In this document: one piece after another, positions 28,093 through 37,200 of the stretch
Layout: each line of letters opens with the position of its first letter
Position numbering within the stretch: the first letter of the stretch is position 1
Assembly (NCBI GenBank): GCA_017516965.1
Contig: JAFXAP010000015.1
Span: 1 to 64,000 of the forward strand
Reading direction: 5' to 3'
Origin: Clostridia bacterium
GTDB taxonomy: Bacteria > Bacillota > Clostridia > Oscillospirales > Acutalibacteraceae
DNA: 64,000 nucleotides
The notes under the pieces: generated by a model
What the model was told of the DNA's origin: nothing
Databases searched by the model: none
The model's input: only the letters and a program-made list of their open reading frames with translations
Translations under genes and position numbers: made by a program

Positions 28093-29310
28093 TTATTTTT
28101 TACCGTCAACCATGGCCTGAACCTTAATCGGCAAACCATAAAGGTTGATAAAGCCAGCTGAATCCTGTTGGTCGTAATCACTTTCACCGAATGTTGCAAT
28201 TTCTTCGCTGTAAAGTGAATAATCACTCCAGATGCCTGCCTTTATAATGTTGCCCTTATAAAGTTTAAGTTTAACAGTACCGGTAACCTTTTCCTGAGTT
28301 TTGTCAACAAAAGCCGCCAAAGCCTCACGAAGCGGTGTGAACCACTGACCATTGTAAACGAGCTCTGCATATGTAATGCTGAGTCTTTGTTTTTCGTGAA
28401 GGGTCATTTTGTCAAGGCAAATGCTTTCAAGCGCTTCGTGTGCGCGATAAAGAATTGTACCACCCGGAGTTTCATAAACACCACGGCACTTCATACCAAC
28501 AAGACGGTTTTCTACGATATCGATAATACCTATACCGTTTTTGCCACCGAGTTCGTTAAGTTTTAAAATAATGTTCTTAGCGCTCATCTTTTCGCCGTCA
28601 ATAGCTACCGGCACACCCTGTTCAAAATCAAGTGTAACATATGTAGGTTTATCGGGTGCCATTGCAGGACTAACGCCCATTTCAAGAAATCCCGGCTTGT
28701 CGTACATAGGCTCGTTACCTGTATCTTCAAGATCCATACCCTCATGTGACAAATGCCAGAGGTTCTTGTCTTTTGAGTAGTTGGTTTCTCTATTGATTTT
28801 TAGAGGAATGTTGTGTGCCTCAGCATATTCAATTTCTTCTTCTCTAGACTTAATGTCCCACTCACGCCAAGGAGCAATTATTGGCATATTAGGAGCAAAG
28901 TGCTTGATTGTAAGTTCAAAACGAACCTGGTCATTACCCTTACCTGTACAGCCGTGACAAATAGCATCTGCGCCTTCTTTTATAGCGATGTCAACAAGAC
29001 CCTTTGCAATGCAAGGACGCGCGTGGCTTGTACCTAAAAGATAATCTTCATAAATTGCTCCTGCTTTTACGCAAGGAATAATGTAATCATCAACATACTC
29101 TTCAGTAAGGTCAAGAACATAAAGTTTTGATGCGCCTGTCTTGATTGCCTTTTCTTCAAGACCTTCAAGTTCATCTGCCTGTCCTACATTACCTGATACT
29201 GCAATAACCTCACAGTTATTATAATTCTCTTTAAGCCAAGGAATTATAATTGATGTATCAAGACCGCCTGAATAGGCAAGAACTACCTTTTTTATATCTT
29301 TCTTATCCAT
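28093..29310 (-). CDS. argG: Argininosuccinate synthase
   Basis: A 405-residue enzyme that condenses citrulline and aspartate using ATP. The PP-loop is AYSGGLDTS at residues 12-20. The [13 protein letters not shown] and [10 protein letters not shown] segments are conserved, and the length is standard. As first gene of the argGCJBDF operon it has the promoter and ArgR-type operator upstream and a good ribosome binding site (AAAAGGAG). argH, which uses its product, is 32 kb away and shares the same operator layout. Confidence 0.97.
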   Translation of the reverse strand: MDKKDIKKVVLAYSGGLDTSIIIPWLKENYNNCEVIAVSGNVGQADELEGLEEKAIKTGASKLYVLDLTEEYVDDYIIPCVKAGAIYEDYLLGTSHARPCIAKGLVDIAIKEGADAICHGCTGKGNDQVRFELTIKHFAPNMPIIAPWREWDIKSREEEIEYAEAHNIPLKINRETNYSKDKNLWHLSHEGMDLEDTGNEPMYDKPGFLEMGVSPAMAPDKPTYVTLDFEQGVPVAIDGEKMSAKNIILKLNELGGKNGIGIIDIVENRLVGMKCRGVYETPGGTILYRAHEALESICLDKMTLHEKQRLSITYAELVYNGQWFTPLREALAAFVDKTQEKVTGTVKLKLYKGNIIKAGIWSDYSLYSEEIATFGESDYDQQDSAGFINLYGLPIKVQAMVDGKK

Positions 29311-29355
29311 TGTTTTTTATCTCCTTTTCGAAGCATTTTCATTTAATATGCAGAC

Positions 29356-29384
29356 ATTATATGCTTGTTTGCCGCATTTGTCAA
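29356..29384 (-). promoter_or_regulatory. Promoter of the arginine operon
   Basis: On the minus strand perfect TTGACA (29379-29384) and TATAAT (29356-29361) boxes are separated by 17 bases. Transcription should start near 29349. Confidence 0.9.
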
Positions 29385-29390
29385 GCATTT

Positions 29391-29408
29391 TTTGAATAAA
29401 TATTCATA
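29391..29408 (-). promoter_or_regulatory. ARG box (ArgR/AhrC operator) upstream of argG
   Basis: TTTGAATAAATATTCATA fits the 18-base ARG box pattern (wnTnAATwwwwATTnAnw) with no mismatch. It lies 6 bases upstream of the -35 box and is centred near -50. A weaker palindrome, ATGCAAAAATATTGCAT at 29421-29437, could be a second half of the operator. The regulator gene is not in this window. Confidence 0.8.
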
Positions 29409-29442
29409 TTTTTTTATTTTATGCAAAAATATTGCATATTTC

Positions 29443-30123
29443 CTATAAAATGTTGCAAATTTGCATAATATCTGCTATTTCGTATGTAGCTTTGTATGTG
29501 CCTGTTTTACCTTTTGGGTTAAACCAGCAAGTATCAACGTTAAATTTTATGCCACCTAAAATATCTGATGACTGTGAATCCCCTATTACCAATATCTTTG
29601 TTTTATCTTTTTCGGGGCTGCCGGCCATAGCATATTCAAAGTATTCCCTTTCGGGTTTTTGATGTCCTGCATCCTCCGATACAAAAACATAATCAAAATA
29701 ATGCTTAAGACCACACTCATCAATGCGGCGGTACTGGGTGCGTGACACACCGTTTGTAGTAATACACACGGTATACCCTTTTTCCTTAACGTAACGCAAC
29801 ACGTCTTCTGCGCCGTCAATAACGTCATGACCTGCCGCTAAAAGTTCAAAATAGTCCTGCGACATTTTTTGAGCATCGCCGTCAAGATTATAAAACTGTA
29901 AAAAGGTTTCAAACCGTCCTGCAAAAATCTGTGACTTTTCGATTTCGCCTTTTTCAAAACGTTCCCACCAGGACTGATTTATAGCGGAGTATTTTGAAAT
30001 AATTTCATCACTTACCGGTAAAGAGTGCATAATAAGCAATTGTTTTATCGCTTTGTACTCGGTGGCGGTGAAATCGAGTATTGTGTTATCTAAATCAAAA
30101 TAAAGGGTTGTATATTTTTTCAT
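29443..30123 (-). CDS. HAD-superfamily phosphatase, YjjG type
   Basis: A 226-residue haloacid-dehalogenase hydrolase. Motif I is YFDLDNTILDF near the N terminus, motif II is ITTNGVSRTQ, and motif III/IV is KPEREYFEYA followed by VIGDSQSSDILGG. This layout, with a helical cap after motif I, matches the YjjG/YfnB group that dephosphorylates pyrimidine nucleotides or related compounds; the true substrate is open. The ATG was chosen over an upstream TTG because AAGGA abuts the TTG but is well placed for the ATG. It is last in a four-gene leftward set. Confidence 0.82.
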   Translation of the reverse strand: MKKYTTLYFDLDNTILDFTATEYKAIKQLLIMHSLPVSDEIISKYSAINQSWWERFEKGEIEKSQIFAGRFETFLQFYNLDGDAQKMSQDYFELLAAGHDVIDGAEDVLRYVKEKGYTVCITTNGVSRTQYRRIDECGLKHYFDYVFVSEDAGHQKPEREYFEYAMAGSPEKDKTKILVIGDSQSSDILGGIKFNVDTCWFNPKGKTGTYKATYEIADIMQICNIL

Positions 30124-30135
30124 TTTACGCAATCC

Positions 30136-31056
30136 TTATATAAAAAACGGAGTAAACAAATAAAACCCTATTATACCTAACAACAAATTTACTCCGCCTT
30201 TTTTTCTAAAATCATTGTCGATATCTTCACTGTCTGTTTTTATTTTTACTATGGTAGATATCACGTGTTTTTTATAAATATAATCGCCAAACATTGCCGA
30301 TACAAGCATAATTGCAAGGTTAACAAGTGCAATTGCCCACACTATCACAATTGGTAAGACACCGATTTTTGAAAGTATTTCAACCGCAAGTTCAGGACTA
30401 AGACCTGCGGCGCCCTGACCTTCAATCATTGGTAGATACTCGTATACTATATTTGCTATCGGGAGCATCAAAACTTTAAATGCAATTTGTAATGCGGCAA
30501 TCAAAGCACCTATGCCATACATTTTGCGTGACAAAAACCAACCGCAAGGTGTAATAAAGGCTAACCAATTCCAAGAAAGCTTTTTGCCTGACTTAAACTT
30601 TAAAAACTTTGGTATATAGCGATGTGTGTTGCTAACAACAAATCTTTTAGCCTCTTCTGCGGTTACGCCCTCTCCTAAATCGGTATCTGACGGTACGCCA
30701 CCTAAAAAGTCAAATGTAATAAATCTACCACCAAATTTTGCCACGTTGGGAGTATCACAGTTAGGACAAGCATTTTCCTGACTGTCATATTTTGCGCCAC
30801 ACATATTGCAAACCACAACACTCTGCGACTCGTGTCCGTCGGTTTCTTGCTGTGCGGTTGTTTCCTGGCTTTGTGCTTCGGGGCGTTTGTATTGACTGTC
30901 GGTTCCGTGGAATTGTTCTAATCCGCAATGTCCTATAGAGTTATAGCATTCACGGTGATGAGGTGCGCCACACTCCGGGCAATATACTTTATCATCATCT
31001 TCAAACAAATATGCTTGGCATACTGCGCATTTTTCGTTAGTTTTATTTAGGCTCAC
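30136..31056 (-). CDS. Prokaryotic RING-finger / DUF2628 membrane protein
   Basis: A 306-residue protein joining two zinc modules to a membrane part. Residues about 10-50 hold a RING-like cysteine/histidine pattern (CAVC, CPECGAPHHRECY, then HCG), resembling prokaryotic RING finger family 1. A short Gln/Glu-rich linker leads to a zinc ribbon (CNMC and CPNC, about 83-101). The C-terminal half has WNWLAFITPCGWFLSRKMY and three or four membrane segments typical of DUF2628. The start is a GTG overlapping the Nudix stop codon by 4 bases, so translation is coupled. The function is unknown. A ubiquitin-like system should not be assumed, as no E1, E2 or modifier gene is visible nearby. Confidence 0.75.
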   Translation of the reverse strand: MSLNKTNEKCAVCQAYLFEDDDKVYCPECGAPHHRECYNSIGHCGLEQFHGTDSQYKRPEAQSQETTAQQETDGHESQSVVVCNMCGAKYDSQENACPNCDTPNVAKFGGRFITFDFLGGVPSDTDLGEGVTAEEAKRFVVSNTHRYIPKFLKFKSGKKLSWNWLAFITPCGWFLSRKMYGIGALIAALQIAFKVLMLPIANIVYEYLPMIEGQGAAGLSPELAVEILSKIGVLPIVIVWAIALVNLAIMLVSAMFGDYIYKKHVISTIVKIKTDSEDIDNDFRKKGGVNLLLGIIGFYLFTPFFI

Positions 31057-31571
31057 ACTCTCACCCCAAGTTGCTCATCAATTTTTTGAAATATGGTATC
31101 AAAATACTCTTTACCATAGTTATGAAACTGACCTTCTCTAATCATTTGTTCAAACTCGCCACGGCTCACCCAACGGGCTTCAGCAACCTCATCCTTTTGA
31201 AGACGGAGGTTATTTGCATTGATATCGGTATTTACAAACCAGATATCAAGTAAAGAGTTGCGCCTTTTAATACGCGCAAGTTTTTTAAGTGTTTGTTTGT
31301 TAGATGGAATCCCTAACTCCTCATACAACTCGCGGTTTGCCGCCGTGTAAGAATTCTCGCCCGATATTGCGGCGCCACCCGTTGCCGCCCATTCACCTGG
31401 CATAAGTTTTTTTGTTTCTGATCTTCTTTGAATTAGAAACTCTCCGTGTGAAGATACCACCCATATATGCACTACAAGATGATATTCACCGGGTTTTAAA
31501 TTGCAATGTCCGCGAACGGTAGTCTTACCCGTAGGCGCACCGTCTGCGTTTAAAATGTCCCACTTTTCCAT
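31053..31571 (-). CDS. Nudix hydrolase, YfcD/isopentenyl-diphosphate isomerase-like
   Basis: A 172-residue Nudix protein. The Nudix box begins at GGAAISGE and ends RELYEELGI, matching Gx5Ex7REUxEExGU with no substitution. The N-terminal WDILNADGAPTGKT and the RGHCNLKPGEYHLVVHIWV region resemble the YfcD and isopentenyl-diphosphate isomerase-like subgroup. The substrate is not known. It lies 4 bases after the beta-helix gene and overlaps the RING-like gene. Confidence 0.9.
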   Translation of the reverse strand: MEKWDILNADGAPTGKTTVRGHCNLKPGEYHLVVHIWVVSSHGEFLIQRRSETKKLMPGEWAATGGAAISGENSYTAANRELYEELGIPSNKQTLKKLARIKRRNSLLDIWFVNTDINANNLRLQKDEVAEARWVSRGEFEQMIREGQFHNYGKEYFDTIFQKIDEQLGVRV

Positions 31572-31575
31572 TGTT

Positions 31576-32241
31576 TTAATTTTTCCTCACAACATTGCCG
31601 CAATTTTTATAGATACTGTTTTCATTTACATAACCACGCACCATTGAAAGCGGGTATATATTGGTGTTTTTGCCCACAATTGTACCGGGGTTTAACACCG
31701 TACCGCAACCAATTTCTACACAGTCGCCCAAAATTGCGCCGAATTTTTTCAGATTTGTATTATACCTTGTCTTATCTAGTGTAATGGATACCTTTGTTTT
31801 ATCAGACTTCACATTTGATGTTATTGCACCTGCGCCCATATGTGATTTATAGCCTAAAATGCTATCTCCCACATAGTTATAGTGCGGTACCTGTACCTTG
31901 TCAAACAAGATAACGTTTTTTAGTTCGGTAGAATTACCTACCACAGCGCCCTTGCCCACAATAACGCTACCGCGTATAAAAGCGCAATGACGAATTTCAG
32001 CTTCATCATCAATAATACAAGGACCAATAATCTTAGCGCTTTGTGCCACCTTTGCGCTCTTGGCAACAAAAACGCCGTCGCCCATATCGACAAACTTTTC
32101 ACTATCTAACGTAAGACTCAATCGAGTAATAAAATCTTTAATTTCAGGCAAAACCTCAAAAGGAAAAACCTTACCCTCGAAAATATCACTTGCAATAGTG
32201 TTTTGCGTGTCAAATAATGTGCTGATTTTAAGTCTGTTCAT
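31576..32241 (-). CDS. Left-handed beta-helix protein, GlmU C-terminal-like
   Basis: A 221-residue protein mostly made of hexapeptide repeats (for example AKVAQSAKIIGPCIIDDEAEI and VIVGKGAVVGNSTEL) that fold into a left-handed beta-helix. The order of repeats and the VPHYNYVGDSILGYKSHMGAGAITSN segment closely resemble the acetyltransferase half of GlmU, but the uridylyltransferase half is missing. The N-terminal 50 residues are unrelated to that domain. It probably is an acyl- or nucleotidyl-transferase acting on a sugar nucleotide. The substrate cannot be read from the sequence. It is first in a leftward set with the Nudix, RING-like and HAD genes. Confidence 0.8.
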   Translation of the reverse strand: MNRLKISTLFDTQNTIASDIFEGKVFPFEVLPEIKDFITRLSLTLDSEKFVDMGDGVFVAKSAKVAQSAKIIGPCIIDDEAEIRHCAFIRGSVIVGKGAVVGNSTELKNVILFDKVQVPHYNYVGDSILGYKSHMGAGAITSNVKSDKTKVSITLDKTRYNTNLKKFGAILGDCVEIGCGTVLNPGTIVGKNTNIYPLSMVRGYVNENSIYKNCGNVVRKN

Positions 32242-32357
32242 AACAAAGTTACCCTCTCATACTAAATAAATTTATATATTATATAGTATAATACGGATAA
32301 TTAAAACTATTATAACAGTTTAATTAAGTTTTTTCAACAATTTATGTAATTTAACTG

Positions 32358-32386
32358 TTGCAAATTTTTAAAAATTAAGGTATAAT
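32358..32386 (+). promoter_or_regulatory. Promoter of the SRP RNA gene
   Basis: TTGCAA (32358-32363), a 17-base spacer and a perfect TATAAT (32381-32386) place the start near 32393, right before the RNA. The stretch 32242-32357 between this promoter and the leftward gene is AT-rich; it probably holds the divergent promoter, but I see no clear elements. Confidence 0.85.
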
Positions 32387-32395
32387 CTTTTGTAG

Positions 32396-32545
32396 CCTGT
32401 ATATTTGGTCGTGCGAATGGGCGGGTCCTATACGGCGGAGGGCTGTGAACCATGTCAGGCGGGGAACCGAGCAGCATTAAGCAGTTTTTTCCGTGCGAAT
32501 AGTCAATCGGTTCATTCGTACGACCAAGCATACAGGTTTTCTTTT
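32396..32545 (+). ncRNA. ffs: Signal recognition particle RNA, small bacterial type
   Basis: The 5' and 3' ends pair over a long helix (CCTGTAT with ATACAGG, GGTCGTGCGAATG with CATTCGTACGACC). The apical SRP domain shows the conserved TGTGAACCATGTCAGG, the GGAA tetraloop inside CGGGGAACCG, and GAGCAGC. A T run (32537-32547) ends the transcript. At about 145 bases it lacks the long Alu domain of Bacillus scRNA. The RNA binds Ffh to target membrane and secreted proteins. Its position just before dnaX matches the order seen in many Firmicutes. Confidence 0.93.
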
Positions 32546-32574
32546 TTACTAAACCAAACTAACGGGGTGAATTT

Positions 32575-34185
32575 ATGGCATATCAGGCACTATACAGAAA
32601 ATACCGACCAACCACTTTTAGTGATGTTGTTGGACAAAATCATATTACCACAACACTTAAAAATGAACTTGATTGTGGTAAGATTGTACACGCATATCTT
32701 TTTACCGGCACAAGAGGTACCGGTAAGACTACCTGCGCCAAAATTCTTGCAAAGGCTGTAAACTGCCTTAACCCTATAAACGGTGACCCCTGTGGCGAAT
32801 GTGAAATTTGCCGCAGTATTGCTCTTGATGAAATTTCAGACATTGTCGAAATGGATGCGGCGTCAAATAACGGCGTTGATGACATACGTGAACTTCGTGA
32901 ACAGGTTAACTTTACCCCTGCCACCTGCAAATACCGCGTATATATCATAGACGAGGTTCATATGCTCTCCGGCGCGGCATTTAATGCGCTGCTTAAAACG
33001 CTTGAAGAACCACCCGAGCACGTTGTGTTTATTCTTGCTACTACCGAGGTTCACAAACTTCCTGCTACCATTCTTTCACGTTGTCAACGATTTGATTTTC
33101 GCCGTATAGACTCTGGTGACATTGTAGCTCGTTTAAAATACGTAGCAAATAACGAAGGCTTAGACCTTACCGACGATGCCGCAACACTAATAGCATCGGC
33201 AGCTGATGGCGGTATGCGTGATGCCTTGTCTATATTGGACCTTTGCGCATCTCACAACACAAGCATTACCGAAGACACCGTTGCAAACGTGTGCTCAATG
33301 GCGGGGGGCGACTATCTTATTAAACTATCCGACCTTATAAAATCACACTCTACCGAGGAAGCGCTTATGCTTGTTGATGAACTTCACAATTCATCGGTAG
33401 ATATGCTCAGATTGCTTAGTGAACTCACATCTCATTTCCGTGACCTTATGATTGTTAAGGTTGTAAAGGGTGAAAGCAAACCTATTGTTTGTTCGAGCGC
33501 TAAAATGAAAGCTTTGGAACTTCAATCTCAAAGTTTTGATATTAAAGAGATTATGTCAATTTTAAGTGTTTTGCAGTCCTCGGCTACAGCAATGCAAAAT
33601 GGTAACCGTCGTTGTGAAATGGAAATGGCGTTAATACGCTTGTGCAACCCTGAAATTCGTCAGGACCTTGCTTCACTTGAGAGAAGAATTGCCTCTCTTG
33701 AAAGCAGACCAACAGCAGTTATCGAAAGCCAAGCGCCAAAACCAACCGAGACTACACAAGAAGATGAGGTAGAGGAAATTCCCCTTCCCGAATATGATGA
33801 AGTCCCTGCCGAGATGATAGAAGAAATCCCCTCTCCTACCGAAAGTGCGCCAACCACTACAAGTGATGGTATTACACCTGTTGCGCAGTGGAGTGAGATT
33901 ATTGGTATTTTGCGTAAAACTTGCCCTATAATAGCGGGTGTTCTTGGCGATTCAAAGGCATATATTCAAGGTGACCGATTGCTTATTGACACAAACAATT
34001 CGCAGTTCAGAACCCTTGTAAACGGAAATAATGCAGTCTATCGCGATTCAATTCGCAAAGCGGCTCAAACCGTATTAGGTCAGGTTTATAAACTTGGTCC
34101 TTATCACGCAAAACAAGCAGAAGAAAAAACAGATGACCCTCTACTTGGTTTTGCTCAAAAACTTAAACAACTTGAAAATAATTAA
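32575..34185 (+). CDS. dnaX: DNA polymerase III subunit gamma/tau
   Basis: A 536-residue clamp-loader ATPase. The P-loop GTRGTGKTT is at residues 45-53, the zinc module uses Cys64, Cys73, Cys76 and Cys79, Walker B reads VYIIDEVHML and the SRC sensor is ILSRCQRF. Residues after about 365 form an acidic, Pro/Glu-rich linker and a tau-specific C-terminal domain. No obvious slippage site (a run of A or the A AAA AAG type) was noticed near the linker, so a short gamma form is not evident. The ribosome binding site is GGGGTGA. It heads the dnaX-ybaB-recR run just after the SRP RNA. Confidence 0.97.
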   Translation: MAYQALYRKYRPTTFSDVVGQNHITTTLKNELDCGKIVHAYLFTGTRGTGKTTCAKILAKAVNCLNPINGDPCGECEICRSIALDEISDIVEMDAASNNGVDDIRELREQVNFTPATCKYRVYIIDEVHMLSGAAFNALLKTLEEPPEHVVFILATTEVHKLPATILSRCQRFDFRRIDSGDIVARLKYVANNEGLDLTDDAATLIASAADGGMRDALSILDLCASHNTSITEDTVANVCSMAGGDYLIKLSDLIKSHSTEEALMLVDELHNSSVDMLRLLSELTSHFRDLMIVKVVKGESKPIVCSSAKMKALELQSQSFDIKEIMSILSVLQSSATAMQNGNRRCEMEMALIRLCNPEIRQDLASLERRIASLESRPTAVIESQAPKPTETTQEDEVEEIPLPEYDEVPAEMIEEIPSPTESAPTTTSDGITPVAQWSEIIGILRKTCPIIAGVLGDSKAYIQGDRLLIDTNNSQFRTLVNGNNAVYRDSIRKAAQTVLGQVYKLGPYHAKQAEEKTDDPLLGFAQKLKQLENN

Positions 34186-34202
34186 AACTTAGGAGATATA
34201 TT

Positions 34203-34544
34203 ATGAAAGTACGTATTCCAAACTCAGGCGGCCCAGGTAATATGAACCAAATGCTCAAGCAAGCGCAAAAAATGCAGGAAGATATGGCAACACTTCAAAC
34301 CGATCTTGAAGCGCGTGAATATACCGCTACTTCAGGCGGTGGCGCAGTAACCGCTACTGTTGACGGCAAACACCTTATAAAATCAATTAAAATCGACCCT
34401 GAGATTATCGACCCCGATGATGCCGAAATGATTGAAGACCTCGTTACAGTTGCTGTAAACGAAGCAATAAACAACGCTATAAAAACCGCAGAGGAAGAAA
34501 TGGGCGCCATTACAGGCGGACTTAATCTTCCCGGTATGTTTTAA
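34203..34544 (+). CDS. YbaB/EbfC-family nucleoid-associated protein
   Basis: A 113-residue small DNA-binding protein that forms dimers with a tweezer shape. The N-terminal [15 protein letters not shown] helix and the central [25 protein letters not shown] strand region are typical. It lies between dnaX and recR with AGGAG upstream, the conserved neighbourhood of the family. Its exact role is not settled. Confidence 0.95.
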   Translation: MKVRIPNSGGPGNMNQMLKQAQKMQEDMATLQTDLEAREYTATSGGGAVTATVDGKHLIKSIKIDPEIIDPDDAEMIEDLVTVAVNEAINNAIKTAEEEMGAITGGLNLPGMF

Positions 34545-34546
34545 TT

Positions 34547-35146
34547 ATGAACTATAATATAGTACCTCTTACCGAACTTATAAACCAGTTTTCACGTTTG
34601 CCCGGTATTGGTAAAAAAACAGCTCAACGTTTGGCTTACAGTATTTTAGAGCAACCGCCCGAACGCGCGAAGCAGTTTGCCGAGGCTCTTGTAAATGCGC
34701 GTGAAAAAATACATTTTTGCGCTGTTTGTCAATCCCTTACCGATTTAGAGGTTTGTCAGATTTGTTCTGACGAACGTCGCGATAAAAGTGTTATTTGTGT
34801 GGTTGAGGACCCACGTGACGTTATGGCGTTTGAGCGCACACGCGAATACCGCGGAGTATATCACGTGCTTCACGGTGTTATATCACCGCTTGATAACATA
34901 GGTCCTGACAAACTTCGTATAAAAGAACTTATGGCGCGTCTTAGCGACGGTACGGTTAAAGAGATTATTATGGCAACCAACCCCACCGTTGAAGGCGAGG
35001 CTACTGCAAGTTATATTTCACGTCTTGTAAAACCAATGGGCATAAAAGTAACACGCCTGGCTTACGGCATACCCGTAGGTGGCGACCTTGAATATGCCGA
35101 TGAATACACCCTTGCCCGTGCGCTTGAGGGTAGAAATGAGATTTAA
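34547..35146 (+). CDS. recR: Recombination mediator RecR
   Basis: A 199-residue protein that helps load RecA at gaps with RecO and RecF. It has the helix-hairpin-helix start [16 protein letters not shown], a zinc finger ([16 protein letters not shown]), and a Toprim domain beginning [16 protein letters not shown]. The C-terminal [23 protein letters not shown] is a hallmark. It follows ybaB by 2 bases. Length is standard. Confidence 0.97.
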   Translation: MNYNIVPLTELINQFSRLPGIGKKTAQRLAYSILEQPPERAKQFAEALVNAREKIHFCAVCQSLTDLEVCQICSDERRDKSVICVVEDPRDVMAFERTREYRGVYHVLHGVISPLDNIGPDKLRIKELMARLSDGTVKEIIMATNPTVEGEATASYISRLVKPMGIKVTRLAYGIPVGGDLEYADEYTLARALEGRNEI

Positions 35147-35149
35147 ACT

Positions 35150-35353
35150 ATGGAACAAAGCAAAATCGACAGAATTAACGAACTTGCGCGTAAGCAAAAG
35201 GCTGAAGGTCTAACGCAAGAGGAAAAAGCTGAACAAGCCGCACTTCGCAAAGAGTATATTGAGGGCTATAAACGTAGCCTTATGGCTCAACTTGATAATA
35301 TGTATATTGTTGAACCCGATGGTTCAAAGAAAAAGGTTGTACCTAAGCAATGA
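35150..35353 (+). CDS. DUF896 (YnzC-like) family protein
   Basis: A 67-residue basic helical protein. RINELARKQKAEGLTQEEKAEQ followed by LRKEYIEGYKRSL matches the DUF896 family, a two-helix bundle of unknown function. It follows recR by 3 bases and overlaps the next gene by 4, so it is part of the same transcript. Confidence 0.88.
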   Translation: MEQSKIDRINELARKQKAEGLTQEEKAEQAALRKEYIEGYKRSLMAQLDNMYIVEPDGSKKKVVPKQ

Positions 35354-36303
35354 AAAAGATACTTATTGCAGACTGTGCCACCCTTACGCAAAACAATGAC
35401 CTTGATATCACCGTATTGGAAAAATACGGTGATGTTGTTTATAACAAAAATATATCTCATAGTGAACTTCTTGACACAGCACACCGCTATGATATGATTT
35501 TGTGCAACAAGACAATCATTGATAAAAATGTTATTGAAAAGGCTGAAAAGCTTAAATTTATAGGTCTTTTTGCTACGGGTTATAATAACATTGATATTAC
35601 CGCAGCGCGAGAACACGGCATTACTGTATGCAACGCGGGCAGTTATTCCACAAGCGCCGTAGCGCAACAGGTTTTTGCCTATATTTTAAATCATTATAAC
35701 GCTGTAAACCGTTATAATAACTTTGTGCAAAATGGCGGTTGGCAATGCTCACCTACCTTTTCGGTTTTGTGTTACCCTACCGATGAACTTAAAGATAAAA
35801 CCATAGGTATTATCGGTTACGGCAGTATCGGTCAACGTGTTGCCGAAATTGCACTCGCGTTTGAAATGAAAGTTTTGGTGCACACACGCACACCAAAAAA
35901 CGACGATAGAGTTCGATTTGTGTCTCTTGATGAATTGCTAACCCAAAGTGATATTGTAACACCGCATTGTCCTTTGAACGATGAAAGCCGTGAGATGTTC
36001 AACAAAGAAACTTTTAACAAAATGCGTGACGGAGCATTCTTTATAAACACATCACGCGGCGGAGTTGTAAATGAGTTTGACCTTGCCAATGCCTTAAAAT
36101 CAGGTAAACTATCGGGCGCCGCTATCGACGTTTTAACCGAAGAGCCAATGTCAAACGACTGTGTTTTAAAAAATGCGCCAAACCTTATTATCACGCCGCA
36201 CACCGCGTGGGCGCCACTTGCTACGCGCAAACGACTGCTTAATATCGTAGAAGATAATATACAGTCTTTTTTAAATGGAACACCTAAAAATGTAGTAAGA
36301 TAA
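35350..36303 (+). CDS. D-2-hydroxyacid dehydrogenase
   Basis: A 317-residue NAD-dependent enzyme that reduces a 2-keto acid to the D-hydroxy acid, or the reverse. The nucleotide fold is GIIGYGSIGQRVAEIA (about residues 156-171). The catalytic Arg lies in FINTSRGGVVNE, Glu in DVLTEEPM, and His in ITPHTAWAP. The sequence resembles hydroxypyruvate/glycerate dehydrogenases (HprA type), but lactate and other substrates are possible. It overlaps DUF896 by ATGA and ends at a strong terminator. Confidence 0.88.
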   Translation: MKKILIADCATLTQNNDLDITVLEKYGDVVYNKNISHSELLDTAHRYDMILCNKTIIDKNVIEKAEKLKFIGLFATGYNNIDITAAREHGITVCNAGSYSTSAVAQQVFAYILNHYNAVNRYNNFVQNGGWQCSPTFSVLCYPTDELKDKTIGIIGYGSIGQRVAEIALAFEMKVLVHTRTPKNDDRVRFVSLDELLTQSDIVTPHCPLNDESREMFNKETFNKMRDGAFFINTSRGGVVNEFDLANALKSGKLSGAAIDVLTEEPMSNDCVLKNAPNLIITPHTAWAPLATRKRLLNIVEDNIQSFLNGTPKNVVR

Positions 36304-36304
36304 A

Positions 36305-36333
36305 AAAATTCCTCGGATTAACCGAGGAATTTT
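36305..36333. terminator. Bidirectional terminator between dehydrogenase and endonuclease IV genes
   Basis: A 12-bp stem (36305-36316 with 36322-36333) with a 5-base loop has A and T runs on its outer arms, fitting the converging genes on both sides. Confidence 0.9.
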
Positions 36334-36337
36334 ATTT

Positions 36338-37189
36338 TTATCTTATCGAGTTGTAATAGTCTTTCATTTGTTTTACATCTTCGGCTTGTGTGCCGTCTGA
36401 TTCACAAATAAAGGTTGGACTGCAACCCTTTTGCACCACAAGGTCAATTACCGGCTCAAAATCGGGGCCGTAAACCGTATCAGCAAATGTAAGATGCTTT
36501 TTTTCGCCACCCGTTGTGTACTCAATCTTTGAAAAATGAGAGTGAAACGTGCAAAGTCGGTCATGACCTAAAGCATTTTCTATTTTATCAAAAACATTTT
36601 TATAATCCTCTTTGGTCTTAAAATAACCTAAATCGCGCGCGTTAAGATGACCAAAATCTATACAGGGAACAAGCCGCTCGTCTATTTTGCAAAGTGCTAA
36701 AACCTCATCTAAAGTACCAAGCTGATTTACCTTGCCCATAGTCTCGGGGCAAATGTGAATATGACCTAATCCCGCTGTGTCAAGTGCTGCTATAGCCTTT
36801 TTCATTGTGTCAGTCGCAAGTTCCAGTGCTGTTTCGCGACTCATTTTGCTACAAGAACCAGTATGCACTACAATGCGGTTACCACCCATAAAGTCCACCG
36901 CACGAGCAGACGCCATAATATAGTTTATTGAATTGAGACGCTTTTCTTCGTCTACTGATGACATAGAAATGTAATACGGAGCGTGAAGAGAAAGTGAAAT
37001 GCCCTTTTTAGCGGCTAGTGCGCCCAGCTCTCGCGCCTTGTCTTCGCCAATATTTACACCACGACCGCATTGATATTCAAAAGCATCAAGACCCATTCGT
37101 TCTATGTATTCCGGTATATGCAAACTACCCTTATAACCCATTTCAAAAAAACTGTTAGAATTGCCCGCAGGACCAAACTTTGCTGACAT
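36338..37189 (-). CDS. Endonuclease IV-family AP endonuclease
   Basis: A 283-residue TIM-barrel enzyme of the endonuclease IV (Nfo) family, which cuts DNA 5' to abasic sites. Metal ligand motifs are LHAPYYIS, VVHTGS, CPETMGK, CIDFGHLNAR, FHSHFSKIEYT and CESDG, in the expected order. The N terminus (MSAKFGPAGNSNSFFEMGYK) is a known variant of the family. It is followed 11 bases upstream by yqeG. Relatives exist that act as sugar isomerases of the same fold, but the metal pattern favours the nuclease. Confidence 0.88.
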   Translation of the reverse strand: MSAKFGPAGNSNSFFEMGYKGSLHIPEYIERMGLDAFEYQCGRGVNIGEDKARELGALAAKKGISLSLHAPYYISMSSVDEEKRLNSINYIMASARAVDFMGGNRIVVHTGSCSKMSRETALELATDTMKKAIAALDTAGLGHIHICPETMGKVNQLGTLDEVLALCKIDERLVPCIDFGHLNARDLGYFKTKEDYKNVFDKIENALGHDRLCTFHSHFSKIEYTTGGEKKHLTFADTVYGPDFEPVIDLVVQKGCSPTFICESDGTQAEDVKQMKDYYNSIR

Positions 37190-37200
37190 AACTACACCTC

